A stretch of DNA of 64,000 bases from an uncultured Commensalibacter sp. (GTDB lineage: Bacteria > Pseudomonadota > Alphaproteobacteria > Acetobacterales > Acetobacteraceae). The notes beneath the pieces were generated by a model, which was not told the origin of the DNA, did no database searches, and worked only from the letters and a program-made list of their open reading frames with translations. Each line of letters begins with the position of its first letter. The first letter of the stretch is position 1. The position numbers and the translations under genes were made by a program. This document shows, piece after piece, positions 28,296-37,716 of the stretch. The DNA is taken from NCBI GenBank assembly GCA_946699565.1, contig CAMPDW010000004.1:1-64000 (forward strand). The letters are read 5' to 3'.

Positions 28296-29942
28296 ATGGG
28301 TGAAGTTGCACGAGAACAAATAGAATTTGATATTTTAATTGTAGGAGGGGGGCCTTCTGGTCTTTCTGCTGCAATACGTTTAAAGCAACTTGTTCCGTCT
28401 CTTGATATTTGTTTGATTGAAAAAGGATCTGAAATTGGTGCTCACATTGTTTCAGGTGTTATTATTGAACCTACTGCTCTGGATGAATTGATTCCTGATT
28501 GGCGGTATAAGGATGCCCCTTTGAATACTTCTGTTCAACATGAAGCAATGTTCTATTTGCCAAATGAACTTAAATCAATCAATATTCCTATTATTAAGTC
28601 CATTATGCCACAAATGAATAATGCCGGAAATTACATTGGTAGTTTAGGTGATTTCTGTCGTTGGTTGGCTTCCGAAGCTGAAGCTTTGGGCGTTCAGGTT
28701 TTTCCTGGATTTGCTGGAAGTGATTTAATTGTTGAACAAGATCAGGTTATGGGTGTTATTGTTGGTGACATGGGTCTTGAGAAAGATGGAAGCCAAGGAA
28801 GCAGTTATGTTCCGGGTATGGAATTAAGGGCAAAATATACGTTATTTGCCGAGGGATGTCGTGGCTCTCTGTCTAAGAAATTGATGCAACGTTATAATTT
28901 GCGTCAAGGCGTTGATCCGCAAACTTATGGAATTGGTGTTAAAGAATTGTGGGAAATTCCGCAAAGTAAATTTTCAGCGGGTTATATCCAACACAGTTTC
29001 GGTTGGCCACTGGATGATAAAACTTACGGTGGTTCTTGGTTGTATCATTTTGGAAATAATTTTGTATCTTTTGGTTTTGTTTTGGGCTTGGATTATGAAA
29101 ATCCATGGCTTTCACCTTTTGAAGAAATGCAGCGTGTTAAAACACATCCTGTTATTCGTAAACATCTGGAGGGTGGGCGTCGAATTGGATATGCTGCCCG
29201 AGCTTTGTCTGAAGGTGGATATCAATCCATTCCAAAATTGACTTTTCCTGGTGGTTTGTTAATTGGCGATGCAGCAGGTTTTTTGAACGTTCCTAAAATT
29301 AAAGGAACGCATACTTCTATGAAATCAGGAATGATTGCTGCCGAATCAATTGTTGAAGCTTTAAATATAAAGCAAAAAGATCCCATGATTTATCAATTTC
29401 GTATTCGTAAGTCATGCGTTTATGATGAACTATATCAAGTTCGCAATATCCGCCCAGCGTTCGCTAAATTTGGAACAAAAATTGCAACTTTATATACTGG
29501 ACTTGATTCAATGGTTCGGGGAAAGTTTCCTTGGACTTTTCATCATTGTTTAGCGGATAATGATAAATTGAAACCCGCTTCTTTATGTTTAAAACCTGAT
29601 TATCCAAAACCAGATGATAAATTAACATTTAGCAGAGAATCTTCTGTATTTTTAACAAATATAGATCATCGGGACGACCAGCCAGTTCATTTGAAACTTA
29701 AAAATCCTGCGATTTGGAAAACGGTTAATTTAGATATTTTTAAAGCGCCTGAAACAAGATACTGTCCTGCTGGTGTTTACGAGGTTATTGATGAACATAA
29801 TGAGGATCAGGGGCCAAAATTACAAATAAATTCTCAAAATTGTATTCATTGTAAAACTTGTGATATTAAAGATCCTACACAAAATATCAATTGGGAAACA
29901 CCAGAAGGTGGTAGTGGACCCAATTATTCAGGGGGAATGTAA
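28296..29942 (+). CDS. Electron transfer flavoprotein-ubiquinone oxidoreductase
   Basis: Inner-membrane-associated flavoprotein passing electrons from reduced ETF to ubiquinone. The FAD motif ILIVGGGPSGLSAA (14-27), the GIGVKELWEIP segment, SFGFVLGLDYENPWLSP and GGLLIGDAAGFLNVPKIKG are diagnostic. The C-terminal 4Fe-4S ligands are Cys490 (YCPAGVYEV) and Cys516, Cys519 and Cys522 (CIHCKTCDIKDP). Its 548 residues match mitochondrial and alphaproteobacterial ETF-QO (ETFDH). It lies just upstream of etfB-etfA in the same direction, so the whole electron-transfer chain is encoded together, while the acyl-CoA or other dehydrogenases it serves are not in the window. Confidence 0.96.
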   Translation: MGEVAREQIEFDILIVGGGPSGLSAAIRLKQLVPSLDICLIEKGSEIGAHIVSGVIIEPTALDELIPDWRYKDAPLNTSVQHEAMFYLPNELKSINIPIIKSIMPQMNNAGNYIGSLGDFCRWLASEAEALGVQVFPGFAGSDLIVEQDQVMGVIVGDMGLEKDGSQGSSYVPGMELRAKYTLFAEGCRGSLSKKLMQRYNLRQGVDPQTYGIGVKELWEIPQSKFSAGYIQHSFGWPLDDKTYGGSWLYHFGNNFVSFGFVLGLDYENPWLSPFEEMQRVKTHPVIRKHLEGGRRIGYAARALSEGGYQSIPKLTFPGGLLIGDAAGFLNVPKIKGTHTSMKSGMIAAESIVEALNIKQKDPMIYQFRIRKSCVYDELYQVRNIRPAFAKFGTKIATLYTGLDSMVRGKFPWTFHHCLADNDKLKPASLCLKPDYPKPDDKLTFSRESSVFLTNIDHRDDQPVHLKLKNPAIWKTVNLDIFKAPETRYCPAGVYEVIDEHNEDQGPKLQINSQNCIHCKTCDIKDPTQNINWETPEGGSGPNYSGGM

Positions 29943-29980
29943 ATCACTTATTTATATTTAAATTATAGAGAAAGGTTATT

Positions 29981-30730
29981 ATGAAAGTAATAGTTCCGGT
30001 AAAAAGGGTCGTTGATTCAAATATTAAGCCTTTGGTAAAATCAGATGGTTCTGGTATCGAAATTAATGGCGTTAAAATGTCAATGAATCCTTTTGATGAA
30101 ACAGCAGTTGAAGAAGCAGTTCAATTAAAAGAAAAGAATATTGTTACTGAAATTATTGTAATATCTATTGGGGAGATAAAGTGTCAGGACATATTACGTA
30201 CAGCCATGGCAATGGGAGCAGATCGGGGGATCTTGGTAACAACGGATCAAGCTGTTGAATCTTTAAGTGTTGCTAAAATTTTAAAACATTTTGTTGAAAA
30301 AGAAAAACCAGATTTTGTTTTAATGGGTAAACAGGCTTCTGATGATGATATGAACGCAACAGGTCAAATTTTAGCTGCTAAATTAGGTTGGGCTCAAGGT
30401 ACTTTTATTAGTAAATTAGAATTATCTGAAGGTAAAGCTAAGGTTACACGTGAAATTGATGATGGACAAGAGATTCTTGAATTAACTTTACCAGCGGTTT
30501 TGACAACAGATTTAAGGCTCAATGAACCACGTTATGCCTCATTACCGAATATTATGAAAGCTCGTAAAAAACCATTGGAAACGGTTGCATTAACTGATCT
30601 GGGAATTGATCTGAAAAATTCATTGGAAATTGTTTCTATTAAAGAATTTTCTTCTTCTCGTGAAAGTATAATTGTTGATTCTGTTGATGCATTACTTGAT
30701 AAACTTAAAAATGAAGCAAAGGTAATTTAA
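29981..30730 (+). CDS. etfB: Electron transfer flavoprotein subunit beta
   Basis: Small ETF subunit that binds AMP and docks on dehydrogenases. It begins MKVIVPVKRVVD and carries MSMNPFDETAVEEAVQLKE (about 33-51), then VLMGKQASDDDMNATGQILA and the LPAVLTTDLRLNEPRYASLP segment with the recognition-loop region. The length of 249 residues is normal. The ATG is preceded by GAAAGGTT. It is two bases away from etfA, forming a tightly coupled pair. Confidence 0.97.
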   Translation: MKVIVPVKRVVDSNIKPLVKSDGSGIEINGVKMSMNPFDETAVEEAVQLKEKNIVTEIIVISIGEIKCQDILRTAMAMGADRGILVTTDQAVESLSVAKILKHFVEKEKPDFVLMGKQASDDDMNATGQILAAKLGWAQGTFISKLELSEGKAKVTREIDDGQEILELTLPAVLTTDLRLNEPRYASLPNIMKARKKPLETVALTDLGIDLKNSLEIVSIKEFSSSRESIIVDSVDALLDKLKNEAKVI

Positions 30731-30732
30731 GA

Positions 30733-31680
30733 ATGACCGTTTTAGTTTTGCTGAGCTATGAAAAAGGGAATTATATTCGTCCTATTACCCGATCAGCGAT
30801 TACAGCGGCAACAAAACTTGGGGACGTTCATGTCTTGTTGGCTGGTAAGGATTTAGGTGATTTGGCTCAAAAAGCTTCTGCCTTATCTGGGGTAAAAAAA
30901 GTATTGATAGCAGATCATGAAGCTTATGCACATATGTTGGCAGAACCAACCGCTGATTTGATAGAATCTTTAGCTGATTCTTACGATACAATCATTGTTC
31001 CTGCAAACGCTGAAGGAAAAGATATTTTACCTCGTGTTGCTGGGTTATTAGATATTCAACCAGTTTCTGATATTGTTGAAATCATTGATACAAATACTTT
31101 TGTAAGACCTATTTATGCAGGAAGTATTCTAGCAACTGTAAAAACGCATGATAATAAGAAACTTTTATCTGTTCGCGGCACAGCATTTGCACCTACTGCT
31201 GAAGAGGGCGGATCTGCTGAAATAGAAAAATTAACCCATTTTTCTGGTTCAGAAAAAACATTATCCAAATTTTGTGAATTAAAGATTTCTCAATCAGATA
31301 GACCTGAATTAGAATCTGCACGTGTTGTTATTTCCGGAGGACGTGGTATGCAAAGCAGCGATAACTTTGTCCTAATTGAAAAAGTAGCAGATCAATTAAA
31401 TGCAGCAATTGGTGCGTCTCGTGCGGCGGTTGATGCTGGTTTTATTAATAATGATTGTCAGGTCGGTCAAACAGGTAAAATCGTAGCGCCTGAACTTTAT
31501 ATTGCTGTGGGTATTTCGGGTGCCATTCAGCATCTTGCTGGTATTAAAGAAAGTAAAGTCATCGTTGCAATTAATAAAGATCCAGATGCACCTATATTTA
31601 AAGCTTCTAATTATGGCATTGTTGGTGATTTGTTTGAAATCCTTCCTCAATTGGAAGAAAAATTAGGAGCATTAAAATAA
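30733..31680 (+). CDS. etfA: Electron transfer flavoprotein subunit alpha
   Basis: FAD-binding ETF subunit and partner of EtfB. The C-terminal FAD domain is clear: ARVVISGGRGMQSSDNF (about 198-214), GASRAAVDAGF, QVGQTGKIVAPELYIAVGIS and AINKDPDAPIFKASNYGIVG. The length of 315 residues is standard. It starts two bases after the etfB stop, and AAGGTAA at the end of etfB serves as its ribosome binding site. Confidence 0.97.
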   Translation: MTVLVLLSYEKGNYIRPITRSAITAATKLGDVHVLLAGKDLGDLAQKASALSGVKKVLIADHEAYAHMLAEPTADLIESLADSYDTIIVPANAEGKDILPRVAGLLDIQPVSDIVEIIDTNTFVRPIYAGSILATVKTHDNKKLLSVRGTAFAPTAEEGGSAEIEKLTHFSGSEKTLSKFCELKISQSDRPELESARVVISGGRGMQSSDNFVLIEKVADQLNAAIGASRAAVDAGFINNDCQVGQTGKIVAPELYIAVGISGAIQHLAGIKESKVIVAINKDPDAPIFKASNYGIVGDLFEILPQLEEKLGALK

Positions 31681-31691
31681 AGTAAATTATG

Positions 31692-31729
31692 TTAAATTGA
31701 AGCAATGAAGATCAAGAGCTTCAATTTAA
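31692..31729 (+). other. Stem-loop after etfA
   Basis: A 12-bp perfect stem TTAAATTGAAGC/GCTTCAATTTAA encloses a 14-base loop 12 bases after the etfA stop. There is no T-run, so it is more likely a transcript-stabilising or Rho-associated 3' structure than an intrinsic terminator. Confidence 0.6.
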
Positions 31730-31778
31730 TAAATGAATTCATAAGTGTATTAAAATTTATAAAATAAGGATTAATGTG

Positions 31779-31910
31779 ATGAAATGGGAGTTGGATATCC
31801 CTAAAGATAAATATTATGTTCCTGTTTTAAATATCAAATGGTTATTTATTATTCATATGGTGTTGATTATTGTTGTAGGAATCATGATTGCCGGGGCTTG
31901 GTTATTATAA
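31779..31910 (+). CDS. 43-residue single-span membrane miniprotein, unknown
   Basis: A short frame with ATG 31779, stop TAA 31908-31910, and a good ribosome binding site (AAGGA ending 8 bases before the ATG). The product has a charged N-terminus (MKWELDIPKDKYYVP) followed by one strongly hydrophobic helix (LFIIHMVLIIVVGIMIAGAW), like a small inner-membrane protein with its N-terminus in the cytoplasm. It lies between etfA and the metal ABC transporter, 12 bases ahead of the binding-protein gene, so it could be a small accessory subunit of that importer. I do not recognise the family. Confidence 0.6.
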   Translation: MKWELDIPKDKYYVPVLNIKWLFIIHMVLIIVVGIMIAGAWLL

Positions 31911-31922
31911 ATAAAGTAAAAG

Positions 31923-32849
31923 ATGTTAATGGTACGACGAATTATAAAAAATAACCAAAAAAACACATGGAATTGTTTTATTAAAATAGTATTAAGTTTT
32001 TTTGTAATTCTATTTTATGTTTGTTACTATTCTGTTAACGCAAAGCCAATTCATATTATTGCTGCTGAAAATATGTATGGAAATATTGCTCAGCAAATTG
32101 GTGGGAATACTGTGCAGGTTGACGCCATTTTGAATAATCCGGATGAAGATCCTCATTTATTTGAATTGACCCCTCACAGCAGCCAAAAAATTAATCAAGC
32201 TGATTTTATTATTATAAATGGATTAGGGTATGATTCATGGATTGATCGATTACTTAATTCGTTTCATATAAAGAATAACAAAGTTATTTCTGTTCAAAAT
32301 CTTTTAAATCGTGCGAGTGGAAGCAATCCACATTTATGGTATGACCTTCAAGCTGTAAAAAATTTAGCAAATGAATTAGAACATAAACTGGCTGCTCAAC
32401 AACCAGAAAATAAAAGTCTTTTTATTCATAATAGAGATTTATTTTTAAATGAAATTAAACAGATTGATCAGCGTATTCAACGTATTCGTGCTTTACATTC
32501 ACAATTATATATAGCAGCAACAGAGTCTGTATTTGGATTAATGGCTAAGAATATGGGGTTTATAGTTTTAGAAGAGCCTTATCAATGGGTTGTTATGAAT
32601 GGAGGTGAGCCTACACCTCAACAAATTGCTCAATTTACTCACGATTTAAAAACGCATAAGATACAGATTTTGGTTTATAATAACCAAGTAAGTAATAATG
32701 CGACTGAAAATTTGAAATCAATAGCATTAGAGCAAAAAATTCCTGTTATTGGCGTGGAAGAAATCATGCCTCCTTCTCTTTCTTATCAGAAATGGATAAA
32801 TCATATATTGGATAAATTAGAATCAGTCTTACAGAGACTTCCTCAATGA
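31923..32849 (+). CDS. Zinc/manganese ABC transporter, periplasmic binding protein
   Basis: Cluster A-I metal-binding lipoprotein-type protein (ZnuA/MntC/TroA family), probably soluble in the periplasm. A signal segment runs to about residue 40 (VNAKPIHII), followed by the metal ligands His78 (DEDPHLFELTP) and His137 (GSNPHLWYDL). The VFGLMAKNMGF and GEPTPQQIAQF segments and a late acidic ligand region NQVSNNATENL are also present. The His-rich loop typical of high-affinity zinc binders is missing, so zinc and manganese cannot be separated. Two in-frame ATGs (31923, 31929) could start it. Its end overlaps the ATPase gene by 4 bases. Confidence 0.87.
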   Translation: MLMVRRIIKNNQKNTWNCFIKIVLSFFVILFYVCYYSVNAKPIHIIAAENMYGNIAQQIGGNTVQVDAILNNPDEDPHLFELTPHSSQKINQADFIIINGLGYDSWIDRLLNSFHIKNNKVISVQNLLNRASGSNPHLWYDLQAVKNLANELEHKLAAQQPENKSLFIHNRDLFLNEIKQIDQRIQRIRALHSQLYIAATESVFGLMAKNMGFIVLEEPYQWVVMNGGEPTPQQIAQFTHDLKTHKIQILVYNNQVSNNATENLKSIALEQKIPVIGVEEIMPPSLSYQKWINHILDKLESVLQRLPQ

Positions 32850-33604
32850 GCATACTTGCTTGTAATAAGCTTAGTATTCAAATTGGTAACCATCTTATTT
32901 TATCAGATTTATCATTGAGTATTGATGAACCCCAGTTTATAGGTGTTTTCGGTCCTAATGGAGCAGGTAAAACCAGTTTTATGAAAACACTTTTGGGTAT
33001 TCTTCCCGTAAAGTCGGGTTTATTACAAATTTTAGGGAAGAATCCAAGACAGGCTCGAAAAAAAATAGCGTATATTCCTCAACAGCAAGAAACAAATAAT
33101 CTTCATCTAACTGGTAGAGCCTTTATCGCAAGTTCTATACGTGGCAATCATTTAGGTATACCTTTGGTAACTTCAAAGGATAAACGGGAGATTGACCATG
33201 TTCTTGAATATGTTGATGCTAAAGATTTGGCGAATTTATCATTGTCGGAAATGTCAGGTGGACAAAAGCAAAGAATTTTACTAGCACAAGCCCTTTTAGG
33301 GAATCCAGAATTTATAATACTGGATGAACCTTTTAATAATCTTGATCCGAAATGGGTTAAAATTATTTTATCTTTAATCAAAAATATCCAACAGGAAAAA
33401 CAAATCGTTGTTTTGTTATCAGCACACGACATAAATCCTTTAATTCCTGTGATGGATCAGGTTTTATGTTTAGGGAATCAGGCAGCTGTATTAGGTAAAG
33501 TAGATACTATCATTACAACAAAAGTTTTAACGGAACTTTATGGTTTTCCTATACAGGTAATTAAGGTTAATCATACATGTTTTGTGACTACTTTTTTTAA
33601 TTAA
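32846..33604 (+). CDS. znuC: Zinc/manganese ABC transporter, ATP-binding protein
   Basis: ATPase of the metal importer. Walker A GPNGAGKTS (36-44), the Q-loop region IAYIPQQQE, the signature LSEMSGGQKQRILLAQAL (about 133-150) and Walker B IILDEPFNNLD (157-167) are intact. The length of 252 residues is typical of ZnuC/TroB-type subunits. ATGA overlap with the preceding binding-protein gene implies translational coupling. The symbol is by family; manganese or iron as the substrate is possible. Confidence 0.85.
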   Translation: MSILACNKLSIQIGNHLILSDLSLSIDEPQFIGVFGPNGAGKTSFMKTLLGILPVKSGLLQILGKNPRQARKKIAYIPQQQETNNLHLTGRAFIASSIRGNHLGIPLVTSKDKREIDHVLEYVDAKDLANLSLSEMSGGQKQRILLAQALLGNPEFIILDEPFNNLDPKWVKIILSLIKNIQQEKQIVVLLSAHDINPLIPVMDQVLCLGNQAAVLGKVDTIITTKVLTELYGFPIQVIKVNHTCFVTTFFN

Positions 33605-33627
33605 GGACTACGAAAGTATATGCATGG

Positions 33628-34425
33628 ATGCTAACCCTTGAATTTATGTATCATGCTTTTGCTGCAGCAGGAATTGTGGCAATATTAACTGGATTTATTG
33701 GCTATTTTCTTTTATTGAGAAGAGAAGCTTTTGCAGGGCATGCTTTATCTCATATAGGATTTGCTGGGGCGACAGGAGCCAGTTTATTAGGAATGTCTCC
33801 TTTTTCTGGACTACTGATTTTTAGTTTATTTGCAGGCGGGCTTATTGGTTTTATAGGTCCAAGATTAAAAGATCATGATGTTGCTATTGGTTTGGTACTT
33901 TCCGCATCAATGGGGCTAGGTTTATTATTCCTCCATTTTTATACCCATTATGCAATACAAGTTACAAGTTTGTTATTTGGTAATATTTTTTCCGTTGATT
34001 TGGTTATTTTATATGATCTTATTGGTCTTGCATTATTTTGTTTGATTATTATGCTATTTTTCATGCGTCCATTATTATTTGCCTCTTTGCAGCCGGATTT
34101 GGCTGAAACAAGGGGAATTTCCTTACGGTGGGTTTCAATCATCTTTTTAATGCTTGTTGCTTGTATAACGGTTGCATGTGTGCAGGTTACAGGAATATTA
34201 TTAACATTCTCTTTAATGATTGGACCAGCAGCTGTTGCGAGACAGTGGATTAAGACGGTTTGGAACGGTATTTTTGCTTCAGTTTTCCTAGCCATTCTTG
34301 AGGCATGGGGTGGGATTATAGCTTCATGGTATACGGATTTACCTGTTTCTTTTTGGATCAGTTTTTTAAGTTTTGAAATTTATTTAATTAGCTTAATCCT
34401 TTCTAAATTTAAGAAGAAAATGTGA
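33628..34425 (+). CDS. znuB: Zinc/manganese ABC transporter, permease
   Basis: Integral membrane subunit with about eight hydrophobic segments, of the ABC-3 family (ZnuB/MntB/TroC). The segments LLRREAFAGHALSHIGFAG (about 28-46) and LVACITVACVQVTGILLTFS are characteristic. The length of 265 residues is normal. It starts 24 bases after the ATPase gene, completing the transporter. No Zur or MntR operator or regulator gene was recognised nearby. Confidence 0.87.
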   Translation: MLTLEFMYHAFAAAGIVAILTGFIGYFLLLRREAFAGHALSHIGFAGATGASLLGMSPFSGLLIFSLFAGGLIGFIGPRLKDHDVAIGLVLSASMGLGLLFLHFYTHYAIQVTSLLFGNIFSVDLVILYDLIGLALFCLIIMLFFMRPLLFASLQPDLAETRGISLRWVSIIFLMLVACITVACVQVTGILLTFSLMIGPAAVARQWIKTVWNGIFASVFLAILEAWGGIIASWYTDLPVSFWISFLSFEIYLISLILSKFKKKM

Positions 34426-34533
34426 TTTGATCGAGGCTGAAAATATCATATTGTATAAAAAGTAACTATTGCTTAACATGAACAATTAATTGATGTTAAA
34501 AGGTTTTTATTTAAAAAGTTGATTCTTTATAGA

Positions 34534-35460
34534 ATGTATAATTTTACACCACATAAAAAACTAGTCATTTTTGTAACAGGTTTATCAGGAGCAGGAAAGG
34601 CTTCTATTCTTCGTGTTTTAGAAGATCTAGGATATGAATTAGTTGATAATGCTCCTTTACAGCTTATTAAAGATGTCGTTGGACGTGTTCAAGGGCCTAT
34701 AGCAATTGGAATTGATTCAAGAACAAATGGATTTGAGGTTAATGCCTTTCTTGAAGTTTTAAACTATTTAAAACAGAATGCGTCACTTGATATTGAGTTA
34801 ATTTATGCGACTGCTGAACTTGATGTTTTATTACGGCGTTATACAGCAACACGTCGACGTCATCCCATGGCTGCGCATGGAACGGTGAAAGATGGTATTA
34901 ATGCTGAAATAACCTTGATGAGTTCATTAAGAAATATTGCAGATTTAGTTATTGATACTTCTGATTTACCACCTGCAGAATTAAGATTATTAGTAGAAAC
35001 AAGATATAATTTTAATCGACAAAATAATAAGGATAAATTTACTTTAACGTTAATGTCTTTTGCTTTTCCTACTGGAATTCCACGTGAGGCAGATATGGTG
35101 TTTGATGCCCGTTTTTTACATAATCCTTATTATGTTTCAGAATTATCAGTACTTACAGGATTAGATGATTCTATTCAGGATTACGTTAAATGTGATCCGG
35201 ATTATGAGAAATTTGTAGATCAAATTTATCAGATGTTAAATTTAATATTTCCCCGATTTTTAATTGAAGGAAAAAAATATGTTACAATAGCTGTCGGATG
35301 TTCAGGCGGACGCCATCGTTCAGTTACCGTTATTGAGGATCTTGCGCGTCGGATTGTGAATGCGAAAGAAAAAGATATGCGTTTCCCAGCATTGGTTATA
35401 CACCGTGAATTGGCTCGGCAGGGAATTCAGACATGGCGATGGGTTGCTCATCCTCAATAA
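34534..35460 (+). CDS. rapZ: RNase adapter protein RapZ (YvcJ family)
   Basis: Nucleotide- and RNA-binding regulator that in E. coli targets the GlmZ small RNA and so tunes amino-sugar synthesis. The P-loop reads GLSGAGKAS (about 16-24), with Ala where the usual Ser/Thr follows Lys. Further conserved parts are [21 protein letters not shown] and the C-terminal [17 protein letters not shown] that forms the RNA-binding region. I prefer ATG 34534; a TTG at 34519 would add five residues and neither has a strong Shine-Dalgarno. It sits between znuB and purH, away from hprK/PTS genes that often accompany it. Confidence 0.9.
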   Translation: MYNFTPHKKLVIFVTGLSGAGKASILRVLEDLGYELVDNAPLQLIKDVVGRVQGPIAIGIDSRTNGFEVNAFLEVLNYLKQNASLDIELIYATAELDVLLRRYTATRRRHPMAAHGTVKDGINAEITLMSSLRNIADLVIDTSDLPPAELRLLVETRYNFNRQNNKDKFTLTLMSFAFPTGIPREADMVFDARFLHNPYYVSELSVLTGLDDSIQDYVKCDPDYEKFVDQIYQMLNLIFPRFLIEGKKYVTIAVGCSGGRHRSVTVIEDLARRIVNAKEKDMRFPALVIHRELARQGIQTWRWVAHPQ

Positions 35461-35513
35461 AAAATTATAATAAATGTAGACTGTTAGAATACTTTAAGGT
35501 TTGGAAAATTAAT

Positions 35514-37088
35514 ATGGATCAACAGATTATTCCTGTTCGTCGGGCTTTAATTTCTGTTTCTGATAAAACAGGTTTAATTGAATTAGCCAAGTTACTGGTT
35601 GAAAAAGATGTGGAAATCTTGTCAACAGGTGGAACAGCCAAGACTATTCGTGATGCTGGAATAAAAGTTATAGAGGTATCAGATTTTACAGGATTTCCTG
35701 AAATTTTGGATGGACGAGTAAAAACACTAGTTCCTCAAATTCATGGTGGATTATTAGGACGTCGTGATTTGGCAAGTCATCAGGAACAAATGAAAAATTA
35801 TGGAATTTTGCCGATTGATTTGTTATGCGTCAATTTATATCCTTTTGAGGTGACAGTTGCATCTGGTGCTGGTGAAGAAGACGTTATAGAAAATATTGAT
35901 ATTGGTGGGCCAGCTTTAATCAGGGCAGCATCTAAAAACCATAGTCATGTAGCAGTTTTGACAGATGTTCGACAATATGCCGCTTTTATAGAGGAAATGA
36001 AACAGCAGGGTGGAACAACCTTTCAACAACGCAGGAAATGGGCACAGGAAGCTTATGCTCGAACTGCCGCATATGATGCTGCGATTACTCATTGGTTTGC
36101 GGATCAGGTAAAAGATTTATTTCCTGAGCGTTTTAATTTAAGCGGTCAACGGAAACAGATTTTACGATATGGGGAAAATCCTCATCAACAAGCTGCTTTT
36201 TATACGAATGATGAACGGCGTCCTGGTGTTGCAACTGCTAAACAATTACAGGGTAAAGAGCTTTCCTATAATAATCTTAGTGATACAGATGCAGCATTTG
36301 AGGCAGTAGCGGAATTTGATAAATCATCTGTTGTAATTGTTAAGCATGCAAACCCGTGTGGTGCAGCAAGTGCTTCTTCTTTATCAGAAGCATGGGATCT
36401 TGCATTACGGTGTGATCCAGTTTCTGCTTTTGGGGGCATTATTGCGGTTAACCGTCCCTTAGATAAAGAAATAGCCAAAAAAATTGTTTCTATATTTAGT
36501 GAGGTTATTATTGCTCCTAAAGTTAATGCAGATGCTTTAGAAATTCTTTCAAAGAAAAAGAATATTAGAGTTTTAGAAACAGGGGCAATGCCAGATCCAT
36601 TGGCACAAGGTATAACGGTTCGGACGTTGGCAGGTGGATATCTTTTACAAAACCGTGATAATAGACGATCTTTCGATTTTAAGGTTGTTACTAAACGCAA
36701 ACCTACTGAAAAAGAAATGGAGGATTTAATTTTCGCTTTTACAATTAGTAAGCATGTCAAATCAAATGCAATTATTTATGTTAAGGATAAAGCGACTGTA
36801 GGGATTGGTGCGGGTCAAATGAGCCGTGTTGATTCTGCTCGAATTGCCGCTCATAAAAGTGCAGAAGCGGCGCAAGCGGCCGGTTTGGATCAACCTTTAA
36901 CCAAGGGAAGCGTCGTTGCTTCAGATGCTTTTTTTCCATTCGCAGATGGTTTGCAGACTGCCATAGCAGCAGGAGCGACAGCAGTTATTCAACCTGGTGG
37001 TTCCATGCGTGATAATGAAGTAATAGCAGCGGCTGATGAGGCTGGGATTACAATGGTATTTACAGGAATACGTCATTTTCGTCATTAA
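35514..37088 (+). CDS. purH: Bifunctional AICAR formyltransferase / IMP cyclohydrolase
   Basis: Performs the last two steps of purine synthesis. The N-terminal IMP cyclohydrolase domain begins [20 protein letters not shown] and has [13 protein letters not shown] and [20 protein letters not shown]. The C-terminal transformylase domain has the catalytic Lys-His in [12 protein letters not shown] and ends with [19 protein letters not shown]. The frame is open from 35433, overlapping rapZ, but ATG 35514 gives the expected 524 residues and the conserved N-terminus, so the longer reading is rejected. The next gene starts 9 bases downstream. Confidence 0.97.
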   Translation: MDQQIIPVRRALISVSDKTGLIELAKLLVEKDVEILSTGGTAKTIRDAGIKVIEVSDFTGFPEILDGRVKTLVPQIHGGLLGRRDLASHQEQMKNYGILPIDLLCVNLYPFEVTVASGAGEEDVIENIDIGGPALIRAASKNHSHVAVLTDVRQYAAFIEEMKQQGGTTFQQRRKWAQEAYARTAAYDAAITHWFADQVKDLFPERFNLSGQRKQILRYGENPHQQAAFYTNDERRPGVATAKQLQGKELSYNNLSDTDAAFEAVAEFDKSSVVIVKHANPCGAASASSLSEAWDLALRCDPVSAFGGIIAVNRPLDKEIAKKIVSIFSEVIIAPKVNADALEILSKKKNIRVLETGAMPDPLAQGITVRTLAGGYLLQNRDNRRSFDFKVVTKRKPTEKEMEDLIFAFTISKHVKSNAIIYVKDKATVGIGAGQMSRVDSARIAAHKSAEAAQAAGLDQPLTKGSVVASDAFFPFADGLQTAIAAGATAVIQPGGSMRDNEVIAAADEAGITMVFTGIRHFRH

Positions 37089-37096
37089 AAGGTTAA

Positions 37097-37648
37097 ATGA
37101 AAATGAAACGGATAGGTTTGTTCTGTATTTTTTCAATAATTTTATTGATGCAATCAGTGCATGCAAAAGGATATCGCTTGAAGAACGAATTTGATCCTGT
37201 GTCGGTTCAATGGTCAAAAAATCAAGGAAATGCATCGGTAGCAGGAATAGGTATTTATCGTTTACCTGACGGTAAGATGAAAAGTTGTGCAGGTCAAACA
37301 ATTTATTATTATCCTTATTCTGATTATGTGTTGGAACAGTTACAGCTCAAAATGCGTGGCATTACGAATATTGAAAATTTGAACCAACAATCTGTTCAAT
37401 ATCGTTTTTCTGTAACGTGTACTCATGAAGGTGATTTTCACATTGCTTATTTACCAGCAGGAAAATGGATTTTTGTGATGAATATCCCCATGGTTAAAAA
37501 TAAGGAGAACTTTTCTTTTTATGATCAGGAATCTGATTTAAGTAATATTGCCGGTGAAGGAAATGGAATAATTTATCGAATTGTAATCTTGACCCCTCAA
37601 AAAATTACGCAAGTATCTTTGGTTCAGGGAGATGTTAATAGCCATTAA
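37097..37648 (+). CDS. Secreted protein of unknown function after purH
   Basis: A 183-residue protein with a clear signal peptide (basic MKMKR, hydrophobic core, cleavage near SVHAKG at residue 24). The mature part is beta-rich by appearance and has two Cys (KSCAGQ near 62, VTCTHEG near 113) that could form a disulfide. Aromatic-rich stretches such as IYYYPYSDYVLEQL and a Gly-rich segment near the end are the only other marks. I do not recognise a family. It starts 9 bases after purH and is followed by a terminator, so it likely shares the purH transcript. A periplasmic or surface role is an inference from the signal peptide only. Confidence 0.75.
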   Translation: MKMKRIGLFCIFSIILLMQSVHAKGYRLKNEFDPVSVQWSKNQGNASVAGIGIYRLPDGKMKSCAGQTIYYYPYSDYVLEQLQLKMRGITNIENLNQQSVQYRFSVTCTHEGDFHIAYLPAGKWIFVMNIPMVKNKENFSFYDQESDLSNIAGEGNGIIYRIVILTPQKITQVSLVQGDVNSH

Positions 37649-37675
37649 TTGACAGACAGCTATTGTTTAAATTTG

Positions 37676-37713
37676 AAAAGGAACTCTTTAATTTAAGTTT
37701 AAGAGTCCTTTTT
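37676..37713 (+). terminator. Bidirectional terminator between the purH unit and dnaB
   Basis: The stem AAAAGGAACTCTTTAA pairs with TTTAAGAGTCCTTTTT, with one bulge, around a short AT loop. A-rich and T-rich flanks allow it to end transcripts from both the plus-strand purH unit and the minus-strand dnaB gene. Confidence 0.8.
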
Positions 37714-37716
37714 GTG

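Noticed and set aside
35433-35513. N-terminal extension of purH overlapping rapZ
   Set aside because: The extra 27 residues do not resemble PurH; ATG 35514 gives the family N-terminus and length.
36266-36760. 164-codon minus-strand frame inside purH
   Set aside because: Antisense to conserved purH sequence, with no ribosome binding site or similarity.
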